DNA of 52,065 bases, from contig CAZEQL010000003.1 in the NCBI GenBank assembly GCA_964514415.1, positions 1-52,065 on the forward strand, written 5' to 3'. The DNA is from CAZEQL01 sp964514415. GTDB lineage: Bacteria > Chloroflexota > Dehalococcoidia > GIF9 > AB-539-J10. Positions 1 to 8,069 of this stretch are shown here, piece by piece (the stretch's first letter is position 1; each line of letters begins with the position of its first letter). The translations under genes and the position numbers were made by a program. Under the pieces are notes generated by a model, which worked only from the letters and a program-made list of their open reading frames with translations, did not search any database and had not been told where the DNA came from.

Positions 1-13
1 ATCTGAAGACCAT

Positions 14-1060
14 TTATGCTTCCTTCCCGCTTTGCCTTGGATTTCCTGGCGCTTTTGCACCAGTAACATCTTTACTCTGGATTTTCAGGGGTCTGGACTT
101 CGTCCAGAAAAAACCGCTTCCATATGCCTCAAAATCATGCCCGATCACGAATTCAATCTTACTTATTGCATAGCACAAGACCCATATCAGTCCGCAGAGG
201 GGATGATGAGAAAGACTCGACATGATCGTTCGCCGCAGACAGGGAACACTCATATCTCCGTCTATCAATTCTTTGCTGAAGTATTGACGCGACTTATTGG
301 TGTAGAAGAAGTATCTGCTCCACTGGTGGCTGAAGTCCGCAATCGACTCAGATGGTCCATAATAGAATATAGCGTCGTCAGCCCATACAAACTTGCGACC
401 TTGCTGAACGCAGGAATAGAAGATAAACTGGTCGTCGGCGAGAGAGGATGGCAAAGCAAGCTGTTGGTAGAAGTCTCTTGATAAAGCCATTACCCGCCCA
501 TCTATGCTCCACCATGAGATATCTTTTCTCCTTCTGATCTTATCTACTAATATCCAGTCGAAATATGCCGCCTGCTTCGGCGGATTGAGGGTGAAGCCTG
601 GGTGGGGACGGACAAGGCCTCCCTGAACCAATGCAGCCTTACCATCACGAAAGTGTTGTACCAGCTTGGCGATGCTATGTTCATTCGCTAACTTGACATC
701 GGCATCAATAAAAACAACGATGTCCGCACTGGTGACTGAGAACGCCAGATTTATCGAGTTCTGCTTGCCTTTCCTCTCTGATTTCCTGATCAGCTTTACC
801 CTGTGGTCTCTCATGGCAACCCGTTGCACAATATTATCCGTTTGATCTGTCGACGCATCCGATAGCACATAGACATTCTGGATTTCAAACCAGTCACCTT
901 GCCTCGACATTATCACATCGTGCAGCACACCCTCAATACAGCTTTCTTCATTGAAGGCAGGGATGAAAACATCAATGGTGGTCACTGCTGCCCGGTGCTT
1001 CTCTCCGATCGTGTATAGGAAGGTGACTTCTCGTTCTACGGTTGTATCTCTATTTGGCAT
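14..1060 (-). CDS. Family 2 glycosyltransferase
   Basis: This probably transfers a sugar from an activated donor to a lipid or surface glycan acceptor in the cytoplasm. A GT2 Rossmann-like domain opens with VFIPAFNEE, followed by the acidic DADVK motif (the DxD-type metal and nucleotide-sugar site). The C-terminal part has one hydrophobic stretch that could lie on the membrane, so this is not a multi-span synthase. I chose the ATG at 1058-1060 because an AAAGGAGGT ribosome site lies 4 bases upstream; an ATG 21 bases earlier would put that site inside the gene. The protein is 348 aa. Acceptor and product are not deducible. Confidence 0.8.
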   Translation of the reverse strand: MPNRDTTVEREVTFLYTIGEKHRAAVTTIDVFIPAFNEESCIEGVLHDVIMSRQGDWFEIQNVYVLSDASTDQTDNIVQRVAMRDHRVKLIRKSERKGKQNSINLAFSVTSADIVVFIDADVKLANEHSIAKLVQHFRDGKAALVQGGLVRPHPGFTLNPPKQAAYFDWILVDKIRRRKDISWWSIDGRVMALSRDFYQQLALPSSLADDQFIFYSCVQQGRKFVWADDAIFYYGPSESIADFSHQWSRYFFYTNKSRQYFSKELIDGDMSVPCLRRTIMSSLSHHPLCGLIWVLCYAISKIEFVIGHDFEAYGSGFFWTKSRPLKIQSKDVTGAKAPGNPRQSGKEA

Positions 1061-1166
1061 ACGTACCTCCTTTCGCCTCAATTCATGACTCGCTAGCTCG
1101 CTGAGCCAAATAGCGGGTCGTGTTTATCCAGAATCCCGCGTGGTCAATACACGTTGCTAGGCTATG

Positions 1167-1769
1167 TTATGGTTTCTGTTGCTGCCGAACCTGTACAGGT
1201 TTCTGCGGTTGCTGCTGAGCTTGTATGGAGATTACCTCGCTTCCCGCTTCAAATAACTGGGATTTGATTTCATTCACCAAGCCCCAGGATTTTGCTTCCT
1301 CTGGGTTCAAAGTTGTCCTTTCAAGCATGGCATCTGTCACATCTTCCACCTTTTTACCTGTGTTCGCCGCGATTACTTTTGCGATGTTTTCAATGTCAAT
1401 CCTCAATCCTTTTAACCTTTCCTCTAGTTGTTTTTCTTCTAAGCTCTGGTTCCCCGCAAATTGGGCATTGACACCATGAAGTACGAATCTCGCCTGAGGC
1501 ACTGATAGCCTTTTCGAACCGGCGCAATATAAGACGATGCCTATGGAATCCACGCTGCCAAAATTGTGTGTAGTTATTGTGGCAGGCAATCCCTTCAGAT
1601 AATTGTATGCGCTCAAGCCGTGAATAACAGAGCCGCCAGGTGAGGAGATAAGGATGATGAAATCCCTTACTCCTTGCTTCATTCTTTGGTCAATAGCACT
1701 CATTAGAGCATTGACAGTAACATCGACGACTGGGGCGAAGAACCTAATTACAATTGGTTTAGTAGCCAT
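1167..1769 (-). CDS. ClpP-like serine protease homologue with altered triad
   Basis: This is a ClpP/crotonase-fold protein of 200 aa. The glycine-rich substrate strand (SSPGGSV), the Ser in GSVDSIG (Ser75) and the His in RFVLHG (His98) are visible. The third catalytic residue, an Asp just before the conserved PEEA helix in canonical ClpP, is not there; the equivalent stretch reads LERTTLNPEEA. A glutamine-rich tail ends the protein. Its ribosome site (AAAGGAGGAT) lies inside the last codons of the upstream trmO-like gene, so the two are probably co-translated. It may be a ClpP-like peptidase of unusual mechanism or a non-proteolytic homologue. The fold is fairly sure, the activity is not. Confidence 0.72.
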   Translation of the reverse strand: MATKPIVIRFFAPVVDVTVNALMSAIDQRMKQGVRDFIILISSPGGSVIHGLSAYNYLKGLPATITTHNFGSVDSIGIVLYCAGSKRLSVPQARFVLHGVNAQFAGNQSLEEKQLEERLKGLRIDIENIAKVIAANTGKKVEDVTDAMLERTTLNPEEAKSWGLVNEIKSQLFEAGSEVISIQAQQQPQKPVQVRQQQKP

Positions 1770-1771
1770 AT

Positions 1772-2266
1772 TTATATCCTCCTTTTTGCGAACCTTCCAT
1801 CGTCTTTCGATGCCGAAAGTTTATGTACATTCCTCTCAAGCCATCCTGTCTTCTCTACTTCTCTTATGTCGAATTCTGGCACATAAGGTTTGATATCCAA
1901 AAGGAGAGTCCCTTCTACCATGTCTACATCCTGAATACGAAGTATGTTCCCTTCAACCTTGACAAGACGTACTACCGAGATGCCAATCGGATTCGGCCTG
2001 CTTGGACCGCGCATTGCAAAGACTCCGTGCGCTTCATCATCCATATACGGCTTTGCTGTTAAAGAAGAGCCTTGGGATAGATGAAAGTAGTATATCAAAA
2101 TGAGGTGGGAAAAGCCTTCGATATCTTTTAAGCCTTCAACATATTCTGGAAATACCTCCACTGTTCCAGCAATACCCTCAGCACCTGCAGGTTGTATCGG
2201 TGTTCCTTTAGGTTCTTTGAACGGAGAATGGATGACTCCGATTGGCTTGTACTTTATCTCATTCAT
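1772..2266 (-). CDS. trmO: TrmO-family tRNA methyltransferase
   Basis: A 164 aa TrmO/TsaA (UPF0066) beta-barrel protein. The family uses SAM to N6-methylate the threonylcarbamoyl-adenosine at position 37 of tRNAs reading ACY codons. The signature RGPSRPNPIGISVV is complete, as are IGVIHSPF near the start and LLDIKPYVPEFD near the end. It lacks the longer C-terminal region of the E. coli enzyme, as many anaerobe homologues do. The start has AGGA close upstream. A ClpP-like gene follows after 2 bases. A second, more divergent paralogue lies at 35468-35959, so which one is the true tRNA enzyme is open; this copy keeps the better motif. Confidence 0.85.
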   Translation of the reverse strand: MNEIKYKPIGVIHSPFKEPKGTPIQPAGAEGIAGTVEVFPEYVEGLKDIEGFSHLILIYYFHLSQGSSLTAKPYMDDEAHGVFAMRGPSRPNPIGISVVRLVKVEGNILRIQDVDMVEGTLLLDIKPYVPEFDIREVEKTGWLERNVHKLSASKDDGRFAKRRI

Positions 2267-2303
2267 AAATTCCTGTATAAGCGGTCGTTTAGCAACCCCT
2301 ACC

Positions 2304-2423
2304 TGTCATTCTGGGCCCTTCGCTCCCCTTGTCATTCTGAGGGAGAGAAGCGACCGAAGAATCTCGCTCAGGATAAGCTCCGCGAAGAATCTAGACCCTT
2401 CGCTATCGCTCAGGGTGACAAAT
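2304..2423. repeat. REP-like GTCATTCTGAG palindromic repeat cluster
   Basis: The stretch begins GTCATTCTG, repeats GTCATTCTGAG about 26 bases later, contains two GAAGAATCT units and ends with the inverse CTCAGGGTGAC. It can fold into long imperfect hairpins. It lies between the divergent trmO-like and ligA genes, in the roughly 290 base gap. It resembles the dispersed intergenic REP family seen elsewhere in this window with GTCATTGCGAG ends. Short reading frames across it are repeat translations, not genes. Confidence 0.65.
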
Positions 2424-2530
2424 AAAGAATCTGTATATCCTGCTTTGATTATAGCAAATATCATGGGTTTAATGAGAGGAAAGACTAAATTTTCTATGGA
2501 CAGCATTAAGGTGGAGGAGCTTCACTATGC

Positions 2531-2536
2531 TATAAT
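2531..2536 (+). promoter_or_regulatory. Possible -10 box for ligA
   Basis: A perfect TATAAT lies 20 bases before the ligA start. No convincing -35 box is seen at 16-18 bases upstream, so this is a weak call. Confidence 0.3.
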
Positions 2537-2556
2537 TATAGCTAGGAGCTAGCTTT

Positions 2557-4590
2557 ATGGAGGACATAAATAAAGCCACACAAAGGATAGAAGAATTAAG
2601 GAAAGTAATTAACTATCACAATTACCGCTATTATGTGCTGGATAGTCCTGAAATTAGCGATGCCGAATTTGATGAATTGATGCAGGAGCTCAAGCGTCTT
2701 GAGGCTGAGTATCCTGAGCTTATCGCCCCCGATTCACCTACCCAAAGAATTGGCGCTCCTCCCGTAGAGGCTTTTGGCATTGTAGAGCATCGTGAGCCCT
2801 TGTTGAGCCTAGCTAACGCCTTCTCTTATGAGGAGCTAGCAGCCTGGCATAAGAGGGTAAGCAATCTTCTAGGTGGGCGCCATTTTGACCTTATTTGCGA
2901 GCCCAAGATTGATGGGCTAGCAGTAGCTTTGACCTATGTCGATGGTTTATTTGTAACTGGGGCAACTCGAGGGGATGGTTATCGAGGTGAGAATATTACT
3001 CAGAACTTGAGAACCATAAGGAGTATCCCCCTTTCTGTGCCCAAAGAGGCACCTCCCAAATTTGAAGTTAGAGGCGAAGTTTACCTTCCCAAGGCTGGTT
3101 TTAAGAAGCTCAATGACGAGAGAGCTAAGGAGAGCTTGCCCCTTTTTGCCAATCCCAGAAATGCTGCTGCTGGCTCGGTAAGACAGCTTGATTCTAATGT
3201 CACCGCTCGACGCCCCCTGGACATATTCATCTATGGATTGGGCCCGGTGGAAGGGGAAGCAGTGCCTGATACCCACTGGGAGATTATGCAGTGGCTCAAG
3301 TCACTGGGCTTTAAGATAAACCCTAATATTGCTTTGTATCACACTATTGATGAGGCAGAGGAATGTCATCATAACTGGGTAGAAAGTCGGGAAAGCCTGC
3401 CTTACGAAGCTGATGGGATGGTGGTAAAGGTTAATCCTATCGCCCTTCAGCAAGAGTTGGGCAATGTGGCTCATGAGCCAAGATGGGCCATCGCCTACAA
3501 GTTCCCTGCCATTCAGGGCACTACGCGTCTTATTGATATTGGCATAAATGTGGGAAGGACGGGAAGCCTTAACCCTTATGCTATTTTAGAACCAGCCCAA
3601 GTAGGCGGGGTAGTCATCAGCCATGCGGCACTACATAATGAAGAGGACATTCACCGCAAAGACATTCGCCTTGGGGACTGGGTCACTATACAGCGGGCAG
3701 GAGAGGTTATCCCTGAAATCGTGGGCTCTATAGTCAGCCGCCGCACTGGTAAGGAGAAAATTTTTTATATGCCAAGTCATTGTCCAGTATGTGGCGCCGA
3801 GGTGATAAAGCCTGAAGATGAGGCTATGCATCGCTGTACCAACGTTGCCTGTCCCTCTCAAGCTCTGGAGAGGATTAAGCACTTCGTCAGCCGCGGGGCA
3901 ATGGATATTGATGGCGTGGGCGAAAAATTATGTCAGGCTTTGTTCGAAGCTGGTTTAGTCAAAGATGCAGCTGACCTATATTATCTTACTAGAGAGCAAC
4001 TTTTAGGTTTAGAGAAGATGGCAGATAAGAGCGTCTCCAATGTTCTTAACTCCATCGAAGGAAGCAAGAATAGGCTTTTGCCCCGAGTTATCTTTGCTTT
4101 AGGAATTCTTCATGTTGGTGAAGAATATGCCGAATTACTGGCGGAAAACTTTACCAGCATAGATGAATTAGCCAAAGCCGACCGAGAGAAGCTTTTATCC
4201 ATTCCATCCATTGGGCCGAAGATAGCCGACAGTATTTTAGCCTTCTTCAGGCAGGAAGGAAATAGACGCACCATTGAGAAGCTAAGAAGGGCTGGAGTGA
4301 GGCTGGAGATGGAGAAATCCGAGGAGGCCAAGCACAAAGAGCTGCCCTTAGCTGGGTTAGAATTTGTGATTACGGGAAAACTGGAAGCCTTCGCCCGTTC
4401 CGAGGCAGAAGCCAAAATAAAGGCACTGGGTGGCAAAGCAGGCTCGGATGTCACCAAGAAGACATCTTATGTGGTGGTCGGTGCCGACCCTGGCTCTAAG
4501 TTGGCTAAAGCGGAGAAATTAGGCGTAAAGACGCTCAGCGAAGCCGAGTTTTTGCAGTTGCTAAATCAAGATGTCGTAAAGTTCAGATAA
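2557..4590 (+). CDS. ligA: NAD-dependent DNA ligase LigA
   Basis: This seals 3'-OH/5'-phosphate nicks during replication and repair, using NAD+ to adenylate its active-site lysine. The order is canonical: an N-terminal Ia domain with the YHNYRYY motif, the adenylation motif EPKIDG with Lys117, the OB fold, a four-cysteine zinc site (CPVCG...CTNVACP), helix-hairpin-helix repeats, and a C-terminal BRCT domain (GLEFVITGKL onward). At 677 aa it is of usual length with all parts present. It is a single gene divergent from trmO, and a convergent small gene follows. Confidence 0.97.
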   Translation: MEDINKATQRIEELRKVINYHNYRYYVLDSPEISDAEFDELMQELKRLEAEYPELIAPDSPTQRIGAPPVEAFGIVEHREPLLSLANAFSYEELAAWHKRVSNLLGGRHFDLICEPKIDGLAVALTYVDGLFVTGATRGDGYRGENITQNLRTIRSIPLSVPKEAPPKFEVRGEVYLPKAGFKKLNDERAKESLPLFANPRNAAAGSVRQLDSNVTARRPLDIFIYGLGPVEGEAVPDTHWEIMQWLKSLGFKINPNIALYHTIDEAEECHHNWVESRESLPYEADGMVVKVNPIALQQELGNVAHEPRWAIAYKFPAIQGTTRLIDIGINVGRTGSLNPYAILEPAQVGGVVISHAALHNEEDIHRKDIRLGDWVTIQRAGEVIPEIVGSIVSRRTGKEKIFYMPSHCPVCGAEVIKPEDEAMHRCTNVACPSQALERIKHFVSRGAMDIDGVGEKLCQALFEAGLVKDAADLYYLTREQLLGLEKMADKSVSNVLNSIEGSKNRLLPRVIFALGILHVGEEYAELLAENFTSIDELAKADREKLLSIPSIGPKIADSILAFFRQEGNRRTIEKLRRAGVRLEMEKSEEAKHKELPLAGLEFVITGKLEAFARSEAEAKIKALGGKAGSDVTKKTSYVVVGADPGSKLAKAEKLGVKTLSEAEFLQLLNQDVVKFR

Positions 4591-4628
4591 AGCGTGCTCC
4601 CATTACCAATCTAAAAGGGACTGCGTTG

Positions 4629-4901
4629 TTATTTCTTTTCCGCCATCTTTTTTAAGATGTCAAGCGTCTTTTTACTGTAAGGATACTCTTGATAAGCAAC
4701 ATCACAGGGGAATTTAGAGCATCCAAGACAATAATCAACTTTGTTTTTTACTGCGCACTCGAGCATTGGGCAGGGTATCCCTAGCATTTGCTTTAGCTTC
4801 GCTAGTCTTTCTGGAGCCTTTGGATCTGTTCCAGGCATGCAGCCACCACACACCTCCTTGAATTTGCATACATCACAATTTATACCACATGCTGCTGTCA
4901 T
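4629..4901 (-). CDS. DUF3795-like cysteine-rich protein
   Basis: A 90 aa protein with nine or so cysteines in the pattern CGINCDVCKFKEVCGGC at the N-terminus and CAV...YCLGCSKFPCD later. This looks like the DUF3795 family of small, probably metal-binding proteins of unknown function common in anaerobes. The start is well supported by GGAGGG six bases upstream. It is convergent with ligA. No enzymatic role can be assigned; zinc or iron-sulfur binding is inferred from the cysteine spacing only. Confidence 0.7.
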   Translation of the reverse strand: MTAACGINCDVCKFKEVCGGCMPGTDPKAPERLAKLKQMLGIPCPMLECAVKNKVDYCLGCSKFPCDVAYQEYPYSKKTLDILKKMAEKK

Positions 4902-5048
4902 CGTCTGCCCTCCAAATTATTATATTTAATATAATTTATTATAGTTACCTTCCCCTCCACTATCAATATCCATAGCAAGGTCGTGTGTTCTATCAAAGGA
5001 CTTGTCAAAGAAACGGAATGAGGCAAATTATCCAATGTTTTTCCTACT

Positions 5049-5552
5049 TTACACTCCCTCATTTTGAATTTCTTCAATGACATCTTTAAGAAAGCTGACA
5101 TAATAGTCGGGCAACTCAGCTATATCAAAGAATCTGGCATCCTCTACCTCATCCTCAGAAGGAGCTAGCTTCCCATCCTTCACCTTGACTAAATATGTCG
5201 TTATCAGCATGTCTCCATAAATTTCCTTATCCTCCACTCTAATTACTTTAATTAATTTCACTATTTCTCCAGACATCCCTGTCTCTTCCTTTAACTCTCT
5301 TAAACAAGCCTCTTCTGATGTCTCTCCACTCTCAATAAAACCTGAAGGAGAACCCCACATCCCCTTTTTGGGTGGTATTCCTCTTTTAATCAACAGGAAC
5401 TTCTTATCTTTTACCGCGACCGCTAACGCTACAGGCAAAGGATTTTTGTAATCAATAAAATCACATTTAGTGCAATATTTTCTTTCCTTCCCTTCGATCA
5501 TTCCTGTTTGGAGGGGCGTAGCACAAATCGGACAATAGTTGTATTCTCTCAT
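5049..5552 (-). CDS. Nudix hydrolase with N-terminal zinc ribbon
   Basis: This is a hydrolase of nucleoside diphosphates linked to another moiety. The Nudix box starts at residue 71 as GFIESGETSEEACLREL and ends EETG, matching G-x5-E-x7-REL-x2-EE-x-G. Before it sits a zinc ribbon with Cys7, Cys10, Cys27 and Cys30, a layout seen in ADP-ribose pyrophosphatase-like and NADH-pyrophosphatase-like proteins. The protein is 167 aa. It is divergent from pth with a 53 base gap. The ribosome site is weak. Substrate is uncertain: ADP-ribose or a damaged nucleotide are the likeliest. Confidence 0.85.
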   Translation of the reverse strand: MREYNYCPICATPLQTGMIEGKERKYCTKCDFIDYKNPLPVALAVAVKDKKFLLIKRGIPPKKGMWGSPSGFIESGETSEEACLRELKEETGMSGEIVKLIKVIRVEDKEIYGDMLITTYLVKVKDGKLAPSEDEVEDARFFDIAELPDYYVSFLKDVIEEIQNEGV

Positions 5553-5592
5553 CTAGATTTCCAGCGAGGACAAAACATAACTCTTTTTAGCT

Positions 5593-5598
5593 TATAAT
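5593..5598 (+). promoter_or_regulatory. -10 box immediately before pth
   Basis: A perfect TATAAT ends 7 bases before the pth ATG. If used, transcription would start at or next to the start codon and the message would be leaderless. No Shine-Dalgarno sequence is visible before pth, which fits. The -35 region is poor. Confidence 0.45.
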
Positions 5599-5605
5599 AT
5601 AGCAC

Positions 5606-6181
5606 ATGAAACTCATTGTCGGATTAGGCAATCCAGGCAGGGCTTATGCCCATAATCGCCATAATATTGGCTTTCACTGCTTGAATTATTTCGCCAAGCG
5701 TCATTCTATCCCATTTGAGCAACGGCAGTGCCGCGCTAGAATAGGCTGTGGTGAAGTGTTTGACAATAAGCTATTGCTAGCTAAGCCCTACACCTTTGTG
5801 AACCTCAGCGGTAAAGCAGTAGGTTGCCTAGCAAACAAGTACACCATTCCTTTAAGCGATCTTTTAATAATCTATGATGACCTTGATTTGCCTTTGGGCA
5901 AAATTCGCCTGCGCCACAGTGGTAGTTCGGGAGGACATAAGGGGATGAACTCTATTGTCTCCGCTCTGGGAAGCGAAGATTTTCCTCGAATCAGAGTGGG
6001 CATTGGCCGTCCTCAAGTAGAGGAGAAATCGAACAACGAAGATGCTATAGTCGATTATGTGCTCGGTGATTTTTCTCCCCAAGAGGAGGAAGTGATTAAA
6101 TCAGCGATTGCCACAGTGGCTGAAGCTATTGAGTGCTTCCTTACCCAGGACATAGAAACGGCGATGAGCAAGTTCAATTAG
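5606..6181 (+). CDS. pth: Peptidyl-tRNA hydrolase
   Basis: This releases tRNA from peptidyl-tRNAs that drop off the ribosome. The protein is 191 aa, the usual size. The N-terminal GLGNPG, the NRHNIGF segment carrying the catalytic His20, the KPYTFVNLSG motif and the DDLDLPLGKIR and SGGHKGMNS motifs are all present. There is no clear ribosome site; a TATAAT box sits 7 bases before the ATG, suggesting a leaderless transcript. The frameshifted TIGR00725-type gene follows 30 bases downstream. Confidence 0.97.
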   Translation: MKLIVGLGNPGRAYAHNRHNIGFHCLNYFAKRHSIPFEQRQCRARIGCGEVFDNKLLLAKPYTFVNLSGKAVGCLANKYTIPLSDLLIIYDDLDLPLGKIRLRHSGSSGGHKGMNSIVSALGSEDFPRIRVGIGRPQVEEKSNNEDAIVDYVLGDFSPQEEEVIKSAIATVAEAIECFLTQDIETAMSKFN

Positions 6182-6211
6182 TTATGGTATAATCCCTAAA
6201 TTGAGTTATAG

Positions 6212-6716
6212 ATGATTATCGCTGTTATTGGGGATTCTTCCTGCTCAGCAGGAGAAGCTAAGTTGGCTGAAGCTGTGGGCGAACAATTAGCCCAACAGGG
6301 TGCCATTATAATCTGTGGTGGCTTGGGGGGCATAATGGAGGCGGTATGTCGTGGAGCTAAATCAAGGGGGGGGCTTGACAGTGGGCATTTTGCCCGGAGA
6401 ATCTCCGAATATGGCTAATCCCTGGGTAGACATCCCCATAGCCACTGGTGTAGGTTATGCCAGAAATATGGCGGTAGTGAAGTCAGCTCAGGCAGTGATT
6501 GCCATTGGAGGCAATTATGGAACACTCAGTGAGCTTGCCTATGCCTTGAAGAGCAGCATTCCGGTTATTGGCTTAAACACCTGGTCACTGTCGCGTAACG
6601 GGCGAAGGGACAATTCAATAATCAAGGTTGACAGTGCTGCCGAGGCGGTGGATAAGGCTGTTTCCTTAGCTAAGGGGCGGGAAGCTCATGAGATTGCTTC
6701 GCTTCGCTCGCAATGA
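6212..6716 (+). pseudogene. TIGR00725/LOG-like protein, frameshifted at a G8 tract
   Basis: Two overlapping frames together encode one Rossmann-fold protein of the TIGR00725 (LOG/lysine-decarboxylase-like) family. The first half has IAVIGDSS and GGLGGIMEAVCRGAK; the second continues LTVGILPGES, MAVVKSAQAVIAIGGNYGTLSE and IPVIGLNTW. The break lies in a run of eight G at about 6366-6373. Removing one G gives the smooth join AKSRGGLTVGILPG, exactly as expected for the family. A TATAAT box lies 18 bases before the start. It may be a sequencing error in the homopolymer, a real pseudogene, or a slippage-controlled gene. The last residues (EIASLRSQ) and the stop codon come from a REP repeat. Confidence 0.8.
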
Positions 6717-6717
6717 C
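6690..6717 (-). repeat. REP-like repeat (GTCATTGCGAG family)
   Basis: On the minus strand this reads GTCATTGCGAGCGAAGC, then GAAGCAATCTC: a clean copy of the dispersed repeat. It supplies the C-terminal codons and the stop of the upstream frameshifted gene. Confidence 0.7.
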
Positions 6718-6770
6718 ATAAGGAAATTCATAATGACAGCAAGTTAGCTGAGGCTAGAGTGGATGTAGAA

Positions 6771-8069
6771 ATGGCAAGTATCGAAAGCATTAAGGGCAGG
6801 GAAATTCTCGATTCCCGCGGTAATCCTACCGTAGAGGTAGAAGTAGGATTAATTGACGGCACAATTGGCGTAGCTTCTGTTCCTTCAGGGGCAAGTACCG
6901 GTAAACACGAAGCCGTGGAACTTCGCGATGGCGACAGTAGATACAACGGACTTGGCGTCCTGAAGGCAGTAGGCCACGTCAATGATGAGATTGCTCCGGA
7001 AATAATTGGCATGTCTGCATTAGAGCAAACATCTATTGACCAGCGGTTAATTGAGCTGGATGGTACGGCTAATAAAGCACGGCTTGGGGCTAACGCTATC
7101 CTGGGAGTGTCCTTAGCAGTAGCTAAAGCCGGAGCCAATTTTTTGGGCATTCCGCTATATCGCTATTTAGGTGGAGCGGAGACTAGCCTGTTACCCGTTC
7201 CCATGCTAAACATCCTAAATGGCGGTAAGCATGCTCTGGATTCCACGGATTTTCAAGAGTTTATGATAATGCCCTTGGGTGCAACTAATTTTGCCCAAGC
7301 CCTTCAAATGAGCAGCAAGATTTATCACTGCTTATACAAAGTGCTTAAAGATAAAGGACTGAGCACCAACGTAGGCGACGAGGGTGGTTTCGCTCCTCAG
7401 CTTTCTTCCAACAAGGAAGCTGTGGAATTAATTCTGATAGCCATCGATATAGCAGGCTACAAGGCTGGCGAGGAGTGCTATATAGCTCTTGATCCAGCAG
7501 CCAGCAGTTTCTACCAGGATTTTAAATATGTTTTGGCCAAGGAAGGTACTACTCTTACCTCTGGAGAAATGGTAGATTATTATGCTAACTGGGTATCGAA
7601 TTACCCTATTATCAGCATTGAGGATGGCTTAGCGGAGGATGACTGGGAAGGTTGGTTATTGCTCACAACTAAACTAGGTAAGGAGATTCAGCTCGTAGGT
7701 GACGACCTTTATGTTACTAATATAAAGCGTCTTGAGAAAGGAATTGCCCAAAGAGCCTCCAACTCAATCCTCATTAAGCCAAATCAAATAGGCACTCTTA
7801 GTGAAACTCTCGCTGTTATTAAAAGGGCACAAAAGGCAGGATGGACAACCATCATCAGCCATAGGTCTGGTGAGACTGAGGATACTACCATAGCTGATTT
7901 AGCGGTGGCTGTTGATGCCGGATTTATCAAAACCGGTGCTCCTTGCCGCAGTGAGAGAACAGCTAAATACAATCGCCTCCTTAAGATAGAGGAGGAACTG
8001 AGGAGCGACGCTCGTTATTCTGGTAAAGGAGCCTTCTATAATTTAGAGAAGCTAAAGTCATGGAAGTAG
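6771..8069 (+). CDS. eno: Enolase
   Basis: This interconverts 2-phosphoglycerate and phosphoenolpyruvate in the cytoplasm. All signatures are present: GREILDSRGNPTVEVEV at the start, GANAILGVSLA, the metal-binding segments SIEDGLAEDDWEGW and VGDDLYVTN, the catalytic lysine loop ILIKPNQIGTL, and SHRSGETED. From the ATG at 6771 the N-terminus has the same length as E. coli enolase; a GTG at 6759 with GAGG five bases before it would add four residues and is a real alternative. The 3' end overlaps the next gene by 10 bases. Confidence 0.96.
   Translation: MASIESIKGREILDSRGNPTVEVEVGLIDGTIGVASVPSGASTGKHEAVELRDGDSRYNGLGVLKAVGHVNDEIAPEIIGMSALEQTSIDQRLIELDGTANKARLGANAILGVSLAVAKAGANFLGIPLYRYLGGAETSLLPVPMLNILNGGKHALDSTDFQEFMIMPLGATNFAQALQMSSKIYHCLYKVLKDKGLSTNVGDEGGFAPQLSSNKEAVELILIAIDIAGYKAGEECYIALDPAASSFYQDFKYVLAKEGTTLTSGEMVDYYANWVSNYPIISIEDGLAEDDWEGWLLLTTKLGKEIQLVGDDLYVTNIKRLEKGIAQRASNSILIKPNQIGTLSETLAVIKRAQKAGWTTIISHRSGETEDTTIADLAVAVDAGFIKTGAPCRSERTAKYNRLLKIEEELRSDARYSGKGAFYNLEKLKSWK

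Noticed and set aside
2100..2552. Open frames across the repeat between trmO-like and ligA genes
   Set aside because: Their translations (for example FAPLVILRERSDRRIS) are the usual products of REP-type repeats in several frames.
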